This document shows, piece by piece, positions 8,925 to 16,912 of a DNA stretch of 47,699 nucleotides. Below the pieces are notes generated by a model, which was given only the letters and a program-made list of their open reading frames with translations, was not told the DNA's origin and did no database searches. The stretch's first letter is position 1, and the number at the start of each line of letters is the position of its first letter. Source of the stretch: Lachnospiraceae bacterium (GTDB lineage: Bacteria > Bacillota > Clostridia > Lachnospirales > Lachnospiraceae); assembly GCA_014804675.1 (NCBI GenBank), contig JAAUZH010000032.1, forward strand, positions 84,487-132,185, read 5' to 3'. The position numbers and the translations under genes are program-made.

Positions 8925-10000
8925 TAAAATACCTCCTTAAGCCTACGGTAATTCCGCTCCATCAGTTCTACATAGGTAACTCCATTAAAAAAATCTTCCT
9001 TGGTAACGTTATGACAGGAATGAAGCTCTCCGCTATCAGCTCCTATTGCCTCTGCCACCGCCTGGGCAGTCTGACTGTTTGATAATTCCAGATAAAAGAT
9101 GGTTTTTGCTTCATATTCCCTTGCCTTCTCAATAAAAAACGCCATAGTCCTTGCACTTGGTTCCGATTCACCGTTACAGCCCGGAAATACCGCATAATAA
9201 GTAATTCCGTATTCCTTGGCAAAATAAAGAAAAGGAAACCTGTCCCCTACAAAAAGCGCCTGTTCCTTACTATTCTCAAATAACTTTTCAAACCGTTTAT
9301 CCAGATTTGATATCTGTTCTACATAATGCTCTGCATGTTCTTCATAAAACTGTGCATTTTCCTGATCCATCAAAGAAATCACTTCTTCCATGCCTTTTAT
9401 GATCCGGATGGCATTTTTAGGAGAGGTCCACACATGCTCATCATATTCTTCCTCATGTGCCTGGGACTGCTTTGCTGCATCCTCTTCATAATCTTCACAA
9501 TCTTCATAAGCAGGCTCGACGCTGTCATGATCGTGGCTTTGCCCTCTCACCTGCATTCCTTCTATAGTCTCCTCTTCATAAAGAGTTACAAAATCCATGA
9601 TTTTTATCGTATGAAAGCTTCTGTGGGAAAAGCTATCCAGAATTTCTTCAATATACTCATCCGATTCTCCGCCTGTGTACAAAAACAAATCACAATTTCC
9701 AATGGTAACCATATCCTGAGGCGTAGGCTCATAGGAATGGACCTCATTTCCCGGCGGAATGAGCATAGTAATCTCTGCTTTCCCTCCAGTTATGGCTCTT
9801 GCAAAATCATAACAGGGAAAGTTGGAGGCCACGATTCTTAATTTCTCTTCCTCTTCTGCTTCCTCTCTGTCTGCCTCGCCATCCGGCTCCTGATTTCGGA
9901 CTTCCCCGCACCCAAAAAGAAAAAGCATCATAAACATGCCCGCCACAAAACAAGTTATCCATTTACGATACTTTCCCTTTTTTTGCATCAAATTTTTCAC
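8924..10000 (-). CDS. znuA: zinc ABC transporter substrate-binding lipoprotein
   Basis: Extracellular metal-binding lipoprotein of the ZnuA/AdcA family, 358 aa, with signal peptide and lipobox LFGC (Cys31). Putative ligands are His in PPGNEVHSYEPTPQD and His in EEYDEHVWTSP. Between them lies an acidic/His linker (GQSHDHDSVEP, EDCEDYEEDAA), as in other zinc-binding members. At the third position, where many ZnuA proteins have a histidine, this one has GDRFPFLYF, a variant common in Clostridia. The usual acidic ligand region is near FYLELSNSQTAQ. Zinc is the most likely metal. It is the third gene of the operon, 19 bp after the CobW-like gene. Confidence 0.92.
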   Translation of the reverse strand: MKNLMQKKGKYRKWITCFVAGMFMMLFLFGCGEVRNQEPDGEADREEAEEEEKLRIVASNFPCYDFARAITGGKAEITMLIPPGNEVHSYEPTPQDMVTIGNCDLFLYTGGESDEYIEEILDSFSHRSFHTIKIMDFVTLYEEETIEGMQVRGQSHDHDSVEPAYEDCEDYEEDAAKQSQAHEEEYDEHVWTSPKNAIRIIKGMEEVISLMDQENAQFYEEHAEHYVEQISNLDKRFEKLFENSKEQALFVGDRFPFLYFAKEYGITYYAVFPGCNGESEPSARTMAFFIEKAREYEAKTIFYLELSNSQTAQAVAEAIGADSGELHSCHNVTKEDFFNGVTYVELMERNYRRLKEVF

Positions 10001-10019
10001 GCTTTCCTTTATCCTTTAT

Positions 10020-10952
10020 TTATACAAAGCTTATAACCGCTTCCTTTGGCGCCTTTGCTTTTGCCACCTTTACTGCATGAAGGACCGGCCCTTCACTTTT
10101 ATAATCCTCAAAATATTCCCAGCAGACTCTGGCAGTTACCTGTACCCATTCTTTCTGTTCCAATGCTTCTGCTTTGTCGTATTTACAGGCATAGCCTAAA
10201 AATGCCATATCATCCGCACAACAGGTCATCGCCATCCTTCCCGGCACAAAATAACCTTTCGGAAACTGTTCAGGCTTTAATACCATTGCAAGGAATTCTA
10301 CTGTTTTTCCCACATAACGTTCCATGTTATCCAACATATCAATGTACCAGATTCCATAGCCTGTATCATCTAAAGCGATAATATCCCTATTCACATCATA
10401 GGGAAGGTCCTCTTCCAAAGTGGCATTAATCTCTCCTTGGGAATCTTCAAAAATAATCTCCGCCTGCTGATTAATCGCCTTAATATTGCGCTTATAGTTT
10501 GCCAGCTGGCTTTCCAGCCCGTCACAGCGATTCATAATAATCATTTCCGATTTTCTAAGCATCTCTGCCAACAGGGACTTCATATTGGTAAAATACATGG
10601 AAAAGGTAGATCCGTCAATGCAGGTAACCTGCTGCTCCACCTTCCAGTGCCATGGAAGCTTCATATTTTTGGCATTCCACATACCATTATACTCAACAAT
10701 AATACGGGAAGGCTTATGCTTCTTTTCCAGCTCTATCAGCTTTGTGGACTGGAAATCTTCCTCTTCTTCTATCAGCTCCACTACGGTGCGGCTCTTTTTC
10801 AGCACTTCCTCTGTATAAGTAACCTCTCCTTCCTCGCAAAGGAGCAACAGGGTCTTTCCTCTTGTCTGGAAGTAAGGTTGTGCTAACGTATAAGTGATGA
10901 ACTCGCTTTTTCCGCTGTCTAAAAATCCGTTAATCACATAAACAGGAATCAT
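10020..10952 (-). CDS. CobW-like GTPase lacking the CxCC motif
   Basis: 310 aa, related to the CobW/G3E metallochaperone GTPases. A P-loop is present near the N-terminus (GFLDSGKSEF), followed by a possible switch region CEEGEVTYTEE and RIIVEYNGMW, at the position where typical CobW proteins read EPSG. The GCxCC metal site of true CobW proteins is missing, so metal handling, if any, must differ. It lies between a full CobW protein and the zinc binding lipoprotein with 19-21 bp gaps, so it belongs to the same operon. The start follows AAGGATAAAT. The role is inferred to be accessory to zinc delivery. Confidence 0.85.
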   Translation of the reverse strand: MIPVYVINGFLDSGKSEFITYTLAQPYFQTRGKTLLLLCEEGEVTYTEEVLKKSRTVVELIEEEEDFQSTKLIELEKKHKPSRIIVEYNGMWNAKNMKLPWHWKVEQQVTCIDGSTFSMYFTNMKSLLAEMLRKSEMIIMNRCDGLESQLANYKRNIKAINQQAEIIFEDSQGEINATLEEDLPYDVNRDIIALDDTGYGIWYIDMLDNMERYVGKTVEFLAMVLKPEQFPKGYFVPGRMAMTCCADDMAFLGYACKYDKAEALEQKEWVQVTARVCWEYFEDYKSEGPVLHAVKVAKAKAPKEAVISFV

Positions 10953-10973
10953 ATTTATCCTTCTTTCTGGCTT

Positions 10974-12146
10974 TTAAGCAAATAATTTCTTTAGGTTCTC
11001 TTCCTGAAGCTCGGAACCGATTACGCAGATTTTTCCAGTATATTCCGGATTGCCGTCCCGCACTTCACTTTCTGCCGGCACATAATCAAAATAAATAAAG
11101 GCCTGGCTGTCTTTTTCAGCCACCATTCCTTTTGCCCGGAGCACGAAACCATAGGTATCCTTGTCCTCCAATGCCTCCAGTATGCCTTCAATCTGCTCCT
11201 TCGTAAATTGCTTTGGAGTTTCTATTCCCCAGCTTGTAAACACTTCATCCGCATGATGATGTCCATGGCTGTGATCGTGGCCGCAGGAACAGCTTTCACC
11301 GTGTTCATGATGATGTCCATGCTCTCCATGCTCATGATGATGGTCATGGTCCCCATGCTCATGGTGGTGATCGTGCTCTCCATGCTCATGATGGTGGTCG
11401 TGCTCTCCATGCCCATGATGGTGGTCGTGCTCTCCATGCCCATGGTGGTGGTCATGCTCTCCATGCCCATGATGGTGGTCGTGGCAGCCACAAGTGCAAT
11501 CCTCTCCATGTTCCTCCATCACTTCCTTCAGCAGCTCTGTCTGAAAATCACTTCTATGCTCCATTGCCTCTAAAATCTGCTGACCCTTTAAGCTATCCCA
11601 TGGTGTGGTAATGATTGCCGCCTTTTCATTGTGCTCCCGGATCATTGCCACACATGCCTCCAGTTTTTCCTCTGTCATTTTATCTGTACGGCTTAATATG
11701 ATAGTTCCAGCATATTCAATCTGATTGGCAAAAAATTCACCAAAGTTTTTCAGATATGTCTTACACTTTGTCGCATCCACAACAGCTACAGCGGAATTCA
11801 GCAAAACTCCTGTTTCCTCCATAACTCCTTCCACTGCCTTTAATACATCGGAAAGCTTCCCTACTCCGGATGGCTCGATTAACACCCTGTCCGGCTTATA
11901 GGTATCGATGACTTCCTTTAAGGATGTTCCGAAATCCCCTACTAAAGAACAGCAGATACATCCTGAATTCATTTCTTTGATTTCAATTCCGGCATCCTTT
12001 AAAAATCCGCCGTCAATTCCGATTTCTCCAAATTCATTTTCAATGAGTACCACTTGTTCATCCTGAAAGGACTCCTTTAACAGCTTCTTAATAAGAGTTG
12101 TCTTCCCCGCTCCTAAAAATCCTGATATAACATCAATTTTACTCAT
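10974..12146 (-). CDS. CobW-family zinc metallochaperone GTPase with His-rich array
   Basis: About 390 aa. G3E GTPase landmarks are all present: P-loop GFLGAGKTT (9-17), metal motif GCICC (62-66), EPSGVG, and SRTDK as the NKxD-type element; the CobW_C domain lies at the end (TYGFVLRAKGMV). Between the two domains is a chain of about seven nine-residue His-rich units (HDHHHGHGE-like), flanked by CTCGC and SCSCG; this should bind many zinc ions. I chose ATG 12146 (MSKIDVISG) over GTG 12155 because AAAGGTG sits 7 nt before it. It is the first gene of the zinc operon and probably delivers or buffers zinc in the cytosol. A Zur-type operator was not recognised. Confidence 0.92.
   Translation of the reverse strand: MSKIDVISGFLGAGKTTLIKKLLKESFQDEQVVLIENEFGEIGIDGGFLKDAGIEIKEMNSGCICCSLVGDFGTSLKEVIDTYKPDRVLIEPSGVGKLSDVLKAVEGVMEETGVLLNSAVAVVDATKCKTYLKNFGEFFANQIEYAGTIILSRTDKMTEEKLEACVAMIREHNEKAAIITTPWDSLKGQQILEAMEHRSDFQTELLKEVMEEHGEDCTCGCHDHHHGHGEHDHHHGHGEHDHHHGHGEHDHHHEHGEHDHHHEHGDHDHHHEHGEHGHHHEHGESCSCGHDHSHGHHHADEVFTSWGIETPKQFTKEQIEGILEALEDKDTYGFVLRAKGMVAEKDSQAFIYFDYVPAESEVRDGNPEYTGKICVIGSELQEENLKKLFA
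11299..11486 (-). repeat. 27-bp in-frame tandem repeat encoding His-rich units
   Basis: About seven tandem copies of a 27-bp unit inside the CobW gene, each encoding a nine-residue block of the form HDHHH[G/E]HGE. Copies differ by a few substitutions. The unit length is a multiple of three, so gain or loss of copies keeps the frame and would alter metal-binding capacity. Confidence 0.85.
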
Positions 12147-12178
12147 TTCAATCACCTTTCTTCTTTCTATTAACCTTT

Positions 12179-12207
12179 AGTATATCACATTTTTTCATTT
12201 ACGCAAA
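12179..12207 (-). promoter_or_regulatory. candidate promoter of the zinc operon
   Basis: Minus strand TTTGCG (12202-12207), 17-bp spacer, TATACT (12179-12184). It overlaps the 3' end of hflX, which would make the zinc operon independent of hflX. The -35 is weak. Confidence 0.45.
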
Positions 12208-13453
12208 ATTTTCTATATCTTCCAAAATCCGCCTGACTTAAAGAAAGAAAAAGTCTGGTTCCCTGGCTTTCGTAGGCTATTTCCTTAATGACTGCCTGCT
12301 TTTGCAGATAGGACACAATCTGTCCTTCTGAAAAGGGAATCAACATTTCACAATCCACATAGCCCGCTTTGGACACATGAAAAATATTCTTCACTAATGC
12401 TTCTATATGCTCTTTGTTTTTGGCGCTCATATAAATGGAATCCTCTTTTACTTTTGGAAGGGGAAATTCCAAATCTTCCTTTAAATCCGCCTTATTGTAC
12501 ACAATCATCATAGGAATGTGGGAAGCCTCCAGCTCTTTTAAGGTTTCCTCCGTAACCGCCATATGTTCCCTGTAATGAGGGTCCGAAAAATCCACTACCT
12601 GCAAAAGCAGGTCCGCATTTTTTACCTCTTCCAGAGTGGAACGAAATGCTTTGATCAGGTTGTGGGGAAGATTGCTGATAAATCCAACTGTATCGGACAA
12701 AAGAAAGCTTCTTTTATCCTGTCCCACGATTTTTCGCACAGTGGTTTCCAGAGTGGCAAAGAGCATATCCTTTTCCAATACTTTCTTTTCCTCATCCTGC
12801 ACATATAAATCCACCATCTGATTCATGATTGTAGACTTTCCCGCATTGGTATAGCCTACAAGAGCCACTTGGAATTCTCCGGTTCGAAGCCGTCTTTTCC
12901 TCTGGGTTTCCCGCTCTCTGGAAACCTCCTCTAACTCTTTTCTCAGCTCGCTGAGCCTGTGTTCAATTTTTCTTCTGTCTAACTCCAGCTTCTTTTCCCC
13001 GGCTCCTTTATTGCTAAGACCGCTGCCGCCGCCCTGTCTGCTCAGCGCTTCATGAAGACCTACCAGCCTTGGCAGCATATATTGAAGCTTTGCAGTCTCC
13101 ACCTGCAGTCTTGCCTCCCTTGTTTTCGCCCTGGTAGAAAAAATTTCTAAAATCAAGGTAGTCCTGTCCAAAATGGGGAGTTCCAGTTCTTTTTGCAGAT
13201 TACGAAGCTGGGATGGGCTTAGGGCATTGTCAAATACAATGACTTCTGCTCCTGTCTCTTCCGCTTTTTCCCGCACTTCCTCCACTTTTCCCGTTCCGAT
13301 ATAAAAAGCTTTATTGGCTGTGGGGAGGGTCTGTTCCACTGCTGAGACCACTTCCATGTTACAGGCTTCTGCCAGGGCTGCCAGTTCTTCCATGGATTGG
13401 GTAAAGAGGGGAGTGTTGTTTAAATTCAGGCCTACTAAAAGTGCTTTTTCCAT
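12185..13453 (-). CDS. hflX: ribosome-associated GTPase HflX
   Basis: 422 aa from ATG 13453, which follows AAAGGACAAC. The N-terminal HflX domain ends in the glycine-rich RQGGGSGLSNKGAGEKKLELDRR; a coiled-coil linker leads to the G domain with G1 GYTNAGKS (200-207), G3 DTVGF and G4 NKAD. HflX is a GTPase that binds the 50S subunit and rescues or splits stalled ribosomes after heat or antibiotic stress. The frame stays open for 66 codons further upstream, but that extension is the translated hairpin element at 13487-13625 and has no protein-like features, so I exclude it. Confidence 0.95.
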   Translation of the reverse strand: MEKALLVGLNLNNTPLFTQSMEELAALAEACNMEVVSAVEQTLPTANKAFYIGTGKVEEVREKAEETGAEVIVFDNALSPSQLRNLQKELELPILDRTTLILEIFSTRAKTREARLQVETAKLQYMLPRLVGLHEALSRQGGGSGLSNKGAGEKKLELDRRKIEHRLSELRKELEEVSRERETQRKRRLRTGEFQVALVGYTNAGKSTIMNQMVDLYVQDEEKKVLEKDMLFATLETTVRKIVGQDKRSFLLSDTVGFISNLPHNLIKAFRSTLEEVKNADLLLQVVDFSDPHYREHMAVTEETLKELEASHIPMMIVYNKADLKEDLEFPLPKVKEDSIYMSAKNKEHIEALVKNIFHVSKAGYVDCEMLIPFSEGQIVSYLQKQAVIKEIAYESQGTRLFLSLSQADFGRYRKFCVNEKM

Positions 13454-13486
13454 GTTGTTGTCCTTTTTTTGTTTTTTAGGTTGTGG

Positions 13487-13625
13487 GGATACTGGGATGT
13501 GTCTTGGGTTCGGGGACACGCTTTCGCTCTGCTTTGCACGTAGCGGTACTAGGCTTGCAAAGGACGCAAGCCAAGGACCGACGTGCACGCAAAGGTCCCC
13601 GAACCCAAGACACATCCCAGTATCC
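13487..13625 (+). repeat. long-arm hairpin element, copy B
   Basis: Perfect 31-bp inverted repeat (13487-13517 and 13595-13625) around a 77-nt core. The core begins ACGCTTTCGCTCTGC as in copy A and keeps AGCGGTACTA and AAGGACCG, but the two inner stems differ completely: GGCTTGC/GCAAGCC replaces ACGCACC/GGTGCGT, and CTTTGC..ACGT pairs with ACGT..GCAAAG. This is direct covariation. The arms share little with those of A, C and D. It lies 57 bp past the stop of the SGNH gene and 33 bp before hflX. Core orientation is plus. Confidence 0.92.
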
Positions 13626-13682
13626 GGCGCTACGTTACAGAAAGCTTCCAAAGGGCAGAGATGGAGTTGAGGCTCTTGGAAA

Positions 13683-14693
13683 CTACTTTCCTTTGAATGA
13701 ATCCTGATATTGTTCGGTTAGCTCCCTGCAAAATCTTTGGGTACCTTTTGGATTTAAGTGGTCGGCATCCCCGAAACAGTCATTTGGATAAGCAGTCAGG
13801 TCAGTATCAAAAATAACGTTTTCATGCCATGACTGCAACGCTTCCATGTATTGGGCATAGTGGGCTTTAAAGTCTTCTGCCAGAATGGCATAGGAGGCTT
13901 CATTCATAGGCATATTTTTTACAATTACATGGATATTATTTTCACTGCATAGGGATAATATCTGCCACATGTAATGAGTTATTATAGAATTTGCTGAAAA
14001 GTCGGTTTCTTTTGCCTCACCGTTAAAACTGTCGCTGTACTCTGCTGTGCCATAGTAGCTTTGTCCTCTTCCTGCTTCCATCTGCGCATATTTCTCTTTT
14101 GTTTTTTGATAACGGAATACAAAGCCGGCTTTTTTTAAGGCAGTGGCATATTTATTGGGCATATATGCTTTGTACATCATATATTCCACCGGATAATTTT
14201 CTATGAGAATACTCTGATTCTGATTGTCTTCATATTTTTTTGCAGTATTTATGATTTCCATAAAATCTTCCGTGTCCATTGTGTGGAAATAGACACTTCT
14301 TGTCCAAAGAGTATCTATGTCCATATAGTGCATTGGCGCATAGGACAAAATAACCGTTTCCGGCAGCGGATGGTGTTCCAGATATTCCTTCAAAGTATAA
14401 TAGCCTTCAATGGGAGTTGCTCCTCCTAATGATAGATTATAGCAGTCCCCGGAAAGCAAATCAGGAACAAAGCCCGCCTTTGCCCGGGAATCCCCTAGGA
14501 TTATGATGGGGTTATCTTCAGCGCTGTCCCTCACATAGTCCTTCTGCTGCCTGTACATGGCATACTCATCATCCATGTAATACTCTGGAAAGAAACGACA
14601 GTACAGAGGCAGCGCCACAAAAAACGGCACCAGCAATATGAGCAGCTTACCTGCTGTTTTTCCGATTTCCTTCCACATTACTTTTCTATCCAT
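13683..14693 (-). CDS. SGNH-hydrolase-like protein, partner of the MBOAT acyltransferase
   Basis: 336 aa. One N-terminal membrane anchor (residues 15-33) is followed by an extracytoplasmic SGNH fold. The block I motif ILGDSRAKAG places the nucleophile at Ser69, and DADHLNPKG near residue 312 gives the Asp-x-x-His pair, so the catalytic triad looks complete. Proteins of this layout (DltD/AlgX/PatB-like) transfer or remove acyl groups on cell-surface polymers together with an MBOAT channel protein. The MBOAT gene lies immediately upstream at 15036-16451 on the same strand, although the hairpin element at 14846-14993 now separates them. The acceptor polymer cannot be read from the sequence. Confidence 0.85.
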   Translation of the reverse strand: MDRKVMWKEIGKTAGKLLILLVPFFVALPLYCRFFPEYYMDDEYAMYRQQKDYVRDSAEDNPIIILGDSRAKAGFVPDLLSGDCYNLSLGGATPIEGYYTLKEYLEHHPLPETVILSYAPMHYMDIDTLWTRSVYFHTMDTEDFMEIINTAKKYEDNQNQSILIENYPVEYMMYKAYMPNKYATALKKAGFVFRYQKTKEKYAQMEAGRGQSYYGTAEYSDSFNGEAKETDFSANSIITHYMWQILSLCSENNIHVIVKNMPMNEASYAILAEDFKAHYAQYMEALQSWHENVIFDTDLTAYPNDCFGDADHLNPKGTQRFCRELTEQYQDSFKGK

Positions 14694-14845
14694 TACACTT
14701 CCATCTTTTATCTACTTCTAATATTTCCTTGAGCTTCCTGCACCTTTCCCAAATCTTTCCCCAAATTCCAATCCCCTTTAACCGTAGCCCCAAAACAACT
14801 ATTCAGCCTATCCCCTTTCACATATAATGACCTTTCCAATACACA

Positions 14846-14993
14846 GTGGGAGCTTTCATAGCATATGGCAGTCTTCCGGGCCTTGGCAAAGCCGCCGGCA
14901 CTTATGCCCTGTACTTTGGGGCATTAGTACCGCTGCGTCTTTCCAGAGCGAGAGCGGGCCCGGAAGACTGCCATATGCTATGAAAGCTCCCAC
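14846..14993 (-). repeat. long-arm hairpin element, copy C
   Basis: Perfect 37-bp inverted repeat (14846-14882 and 14957-14993) around a 74-nt core that reads on the minus strand. The core keeps AGACGCAGCGGTACTA and CAAAGTAC. The inner stem is ATGCCC/GGGCAT instead of ACGCACC/GGTGCGT, again with matching changes on both sides. The arms align without gaps to those of copy A with 27 of 36 identical positions, and all nine differences are compensated in the opposite arm. It sits 42 bp past the MBOAT stop, between the MBOAT and SGNH genes. Confidence 0.93.
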
Positions 14994-15035
14994 GTCCTCT
15001 AATCCACTCCCCCAAAAAGCTGAATACATCCCACT

Positions 15036-16451
15036 CTAAAACTGAAAATACACGAATTCCCTTGCATTAAAAGAAGCAAACAACAAGAAAAACAGCATAA
15101 ATCCATAATACATTGCCCACCTCACTTTTGCCGGCAGCCCGGAAATCCGGCTGAGCGGGTCTGTTTTCAAAGCAACATAATCATAAGCAATCAGCAGCAT
15201 AACCGGCACGATTACGCTGACTCCATCCAAAGCCGTCATATGGAAATCCCGGATTCCATTCATAATATAATTTACCGGTGAAGAAATACCAATCCACATA
15301 TGCCCTAACACATAAAAGGCTTCCGATATGGTATCCGCCCGGAAGAAAGTCCATCCTATCACCACAAGGAAAAAGGTGAGCACCCGGTTTTGGAATTTCC
15401 CCAACCATTTCCCAACAATGTTTTCCAGTGCTTGTCCCACTCCATGGAAAAGCCCCCATAGCAAGAATGTATAATTAGCACCATGCCAAAGGCCGCTTGC
15501 CAAAAATGTAACAATCAGGTTCCAATGCTTTCGTAAGAAAGACACCCTGTTTCCCCCAAGAGGAATGTATACATAATCCCGAAACCAGGTGGATAAGGAA
15601 ATATGCCATCTGCTCCAGAATTCCTTTAAGGAACGGGCAAAATAAGGGCTTTTAAAGTTGGTCATCAAATCAATTCCAAAAAGCTTTCCACAGCCAATGG
15701 CAATATCTGAATAACCGGAAAAATCACAGTAAATCTGTATGGCAAAAAACAAGGTAGCCAAAAACAAGGAAAAGCCCTTATAGTAGTAGCTTTCGGAATA
15801 AATCTGATCCACATAGATTCCTACCGTATCGGCAATCACCAGCTTTTTAAAAAATCCCCATGCCATCAGTTTCAGTCCATAGGAAGCCTTCTCATAAGAA
15901 AAAAACTGCTCTTTCCTGATTTGCGGAAGCAGATTTTCCGTCCTCTCAATAGGACCTGCTACCAGCTGAGGAAAAAATGCAATAAAAGCTGCATATTTGA
16001 CAAAATTTCTCTCCGGTTCCACTTTTCCTCTATACACATCAATCACATAGCTCAAGGTCTGAAAGGTATAAAAAGAAATTCCTACCGGAAGCATAAACTG
16101 CAACGCCACAGGATGCAGAGGAATTGCAAACCGCTCACAAATTGTATTCAGGGAGCTTAAAAAAAGATTAGAATATTTAAAGAAAAATAATACTCCCAGA
16201 CTTGCCACCAAAGTAAACGCTAAAAGAATTTTTCTTTTCTGTTGAAAGACTCTTTCTTTTAACAGCAAACCGCTTGCATAAGAAACAAAGGTGGTAAACA
16301 AAATTAAGACTACATACTTTGCGTTCCAGCTCATGTAAAAGTAATAGCTTGCCAAACATAAAAGTATGTAGCGGTATTTATGGGGCAATGCCCAATATAA
16401 CAGAAATACGATTGGTAAAAAAACGGCAAATGCCAAGGAATTAAACAGCAT
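15036..16451 (-). CDS. MBOAT family O-acyltransferase (DltB/AlgI-like)
   Basis: Polytopic membrane acyltransferase of 471 aa. The MBOAT signature is present: SRWHISLSTWFRDYVYIPLGG (about 281-300) and the invariant histidine in ASGLWHGANY (His323). I chose ATG 16451 (MLFNSLAFAVFLP) with an AGGGGG site before it; the longer frame to 16511 lacks support and nears the RNase P gene. Proteins of this family move an acyl group, usually acetyl, from the cytosol to an extracellular partner. The SGNH protein at 13683-14693 is the obvious partner, so the pair probably O-acylates a cell-wall or capsular polymer. Confidence 0.92.
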   Translation of the reverse strand: MLFNSLAFAVFLPIVFLLYWALPHKYRYILLCLASYYFYMSWNAKYVVLILFTTFVSYASGLLLKERVFQQKRKILLAFTLVASLGVLFFFKYSNLFLSSLNTICERFAIPLHPVALQFMLPVGISFYTFQTLSYVIDVYRGKVEPERNFVKYAAFIAFFPQLVAGPIERTENLLPQIRKEQFFSYEKASYGLKLMAWGFFKKLVIADTVGIYVDQIYSESYYYKGFSLFLATLFFAIQIYCDFSGYSDIAIGCGKLFGIDLMTNFKSPYFARSLKEFWSRWHISLSTWFRDYVYIPLGGNRVSFLRKHWNLIVTFLASGLWHGANYTFLLWGLFHGVGQALENIVGKWLGKFQNRVLTFFLVVIGWTFFRADTISEAFYVLGHMWIGISSPVNYIMNGIRDFHMTALDGVSVIVPVMLLIAYDYVALKTDPLSRISGLPAKVRWAMYYGFMLFFLLFASFNAREFVYFQF

Positions 16452-16524
16452 AGTTCCCCCTGTTTCTTTCTGCAGGATAGATTTATTAAAGAAGCAATCT
16501 GGTCCATACAATATTTATAAAAAA

Positions 16525-16870
16525 GTAAGCAGGACGGTAAGCCGGGTTCTGTCGTGAATGGTCATCTATCTAGGGCATCTGTTGCCAGATGCCTCAAGCA
16601 ACCTACCTGAAAACCTGACGGGCCGCCAGATTGTTTTCTGTTTGGTTTTGCTTCGGATGGGGTTTACATATGCCCTTCCTGTTACCAGAAAGGCGGTAGT
16701 CTCTTACACTGCCCTTCCAACCTTACCTGCCGGCATTGCCCGCAGGCGGTATATTTCTGTTGCACTATCCTTGGAGTCACCTCCACCGGACGTTATCCGG
16801 CATCCTGCCCTGTGAAGCCCGGACTTTCCTCACCTGCCCGAAGGCAGCTGCGACCATTTGTCCTACTTAC
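16525..16870 (-). ncRNA. rnpB: RNase P RNA
   Basis: Catalytic RNA of RNase P, which matures the 5' ends of tRNAs. On the minus strand the conserved cores are visible: GAGGAAAGTCCGGGCTTC near the 5' end (P4 5' strand region), AGTGCAACAGAAA in the middle, and ACAGAACCCGGCTTAC near the 3' end. The two ends pair as helix P1 (GTAAGTAGGAC with GTCCTGCTTAC, one mismatch), which sets the limits. A run of T follows the 3' end. Reading frames on the opposite strand are spurious. Confidence 0.95.
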
Positions 16871-16912
16871 ATTTCTATCATAAAATCTTATTCTTTCACT
16901 TATGACTTTTTC

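Noticed and set aside
11299..11486. CRISPR-like array
   Set aside because: The 27-bp units are contiguous, lack spacers and keep a reading frame inside cobW. They encode His-rich protein repeats.
11208..11573. Met/Val-rich frame and a Thr/Met-rich frame in the cobW gene
   Set aside because: They are translations of the His-repeat DNA in other frames. The repeat composition explains their length.
13454..13651. N-terminal extension of HflX by 66 residues
   Set aside because: The extra codons are a translation of the hairpin element and its flanks. ATG 13453 has its own ribosome site and begins the conserved HflX domain.
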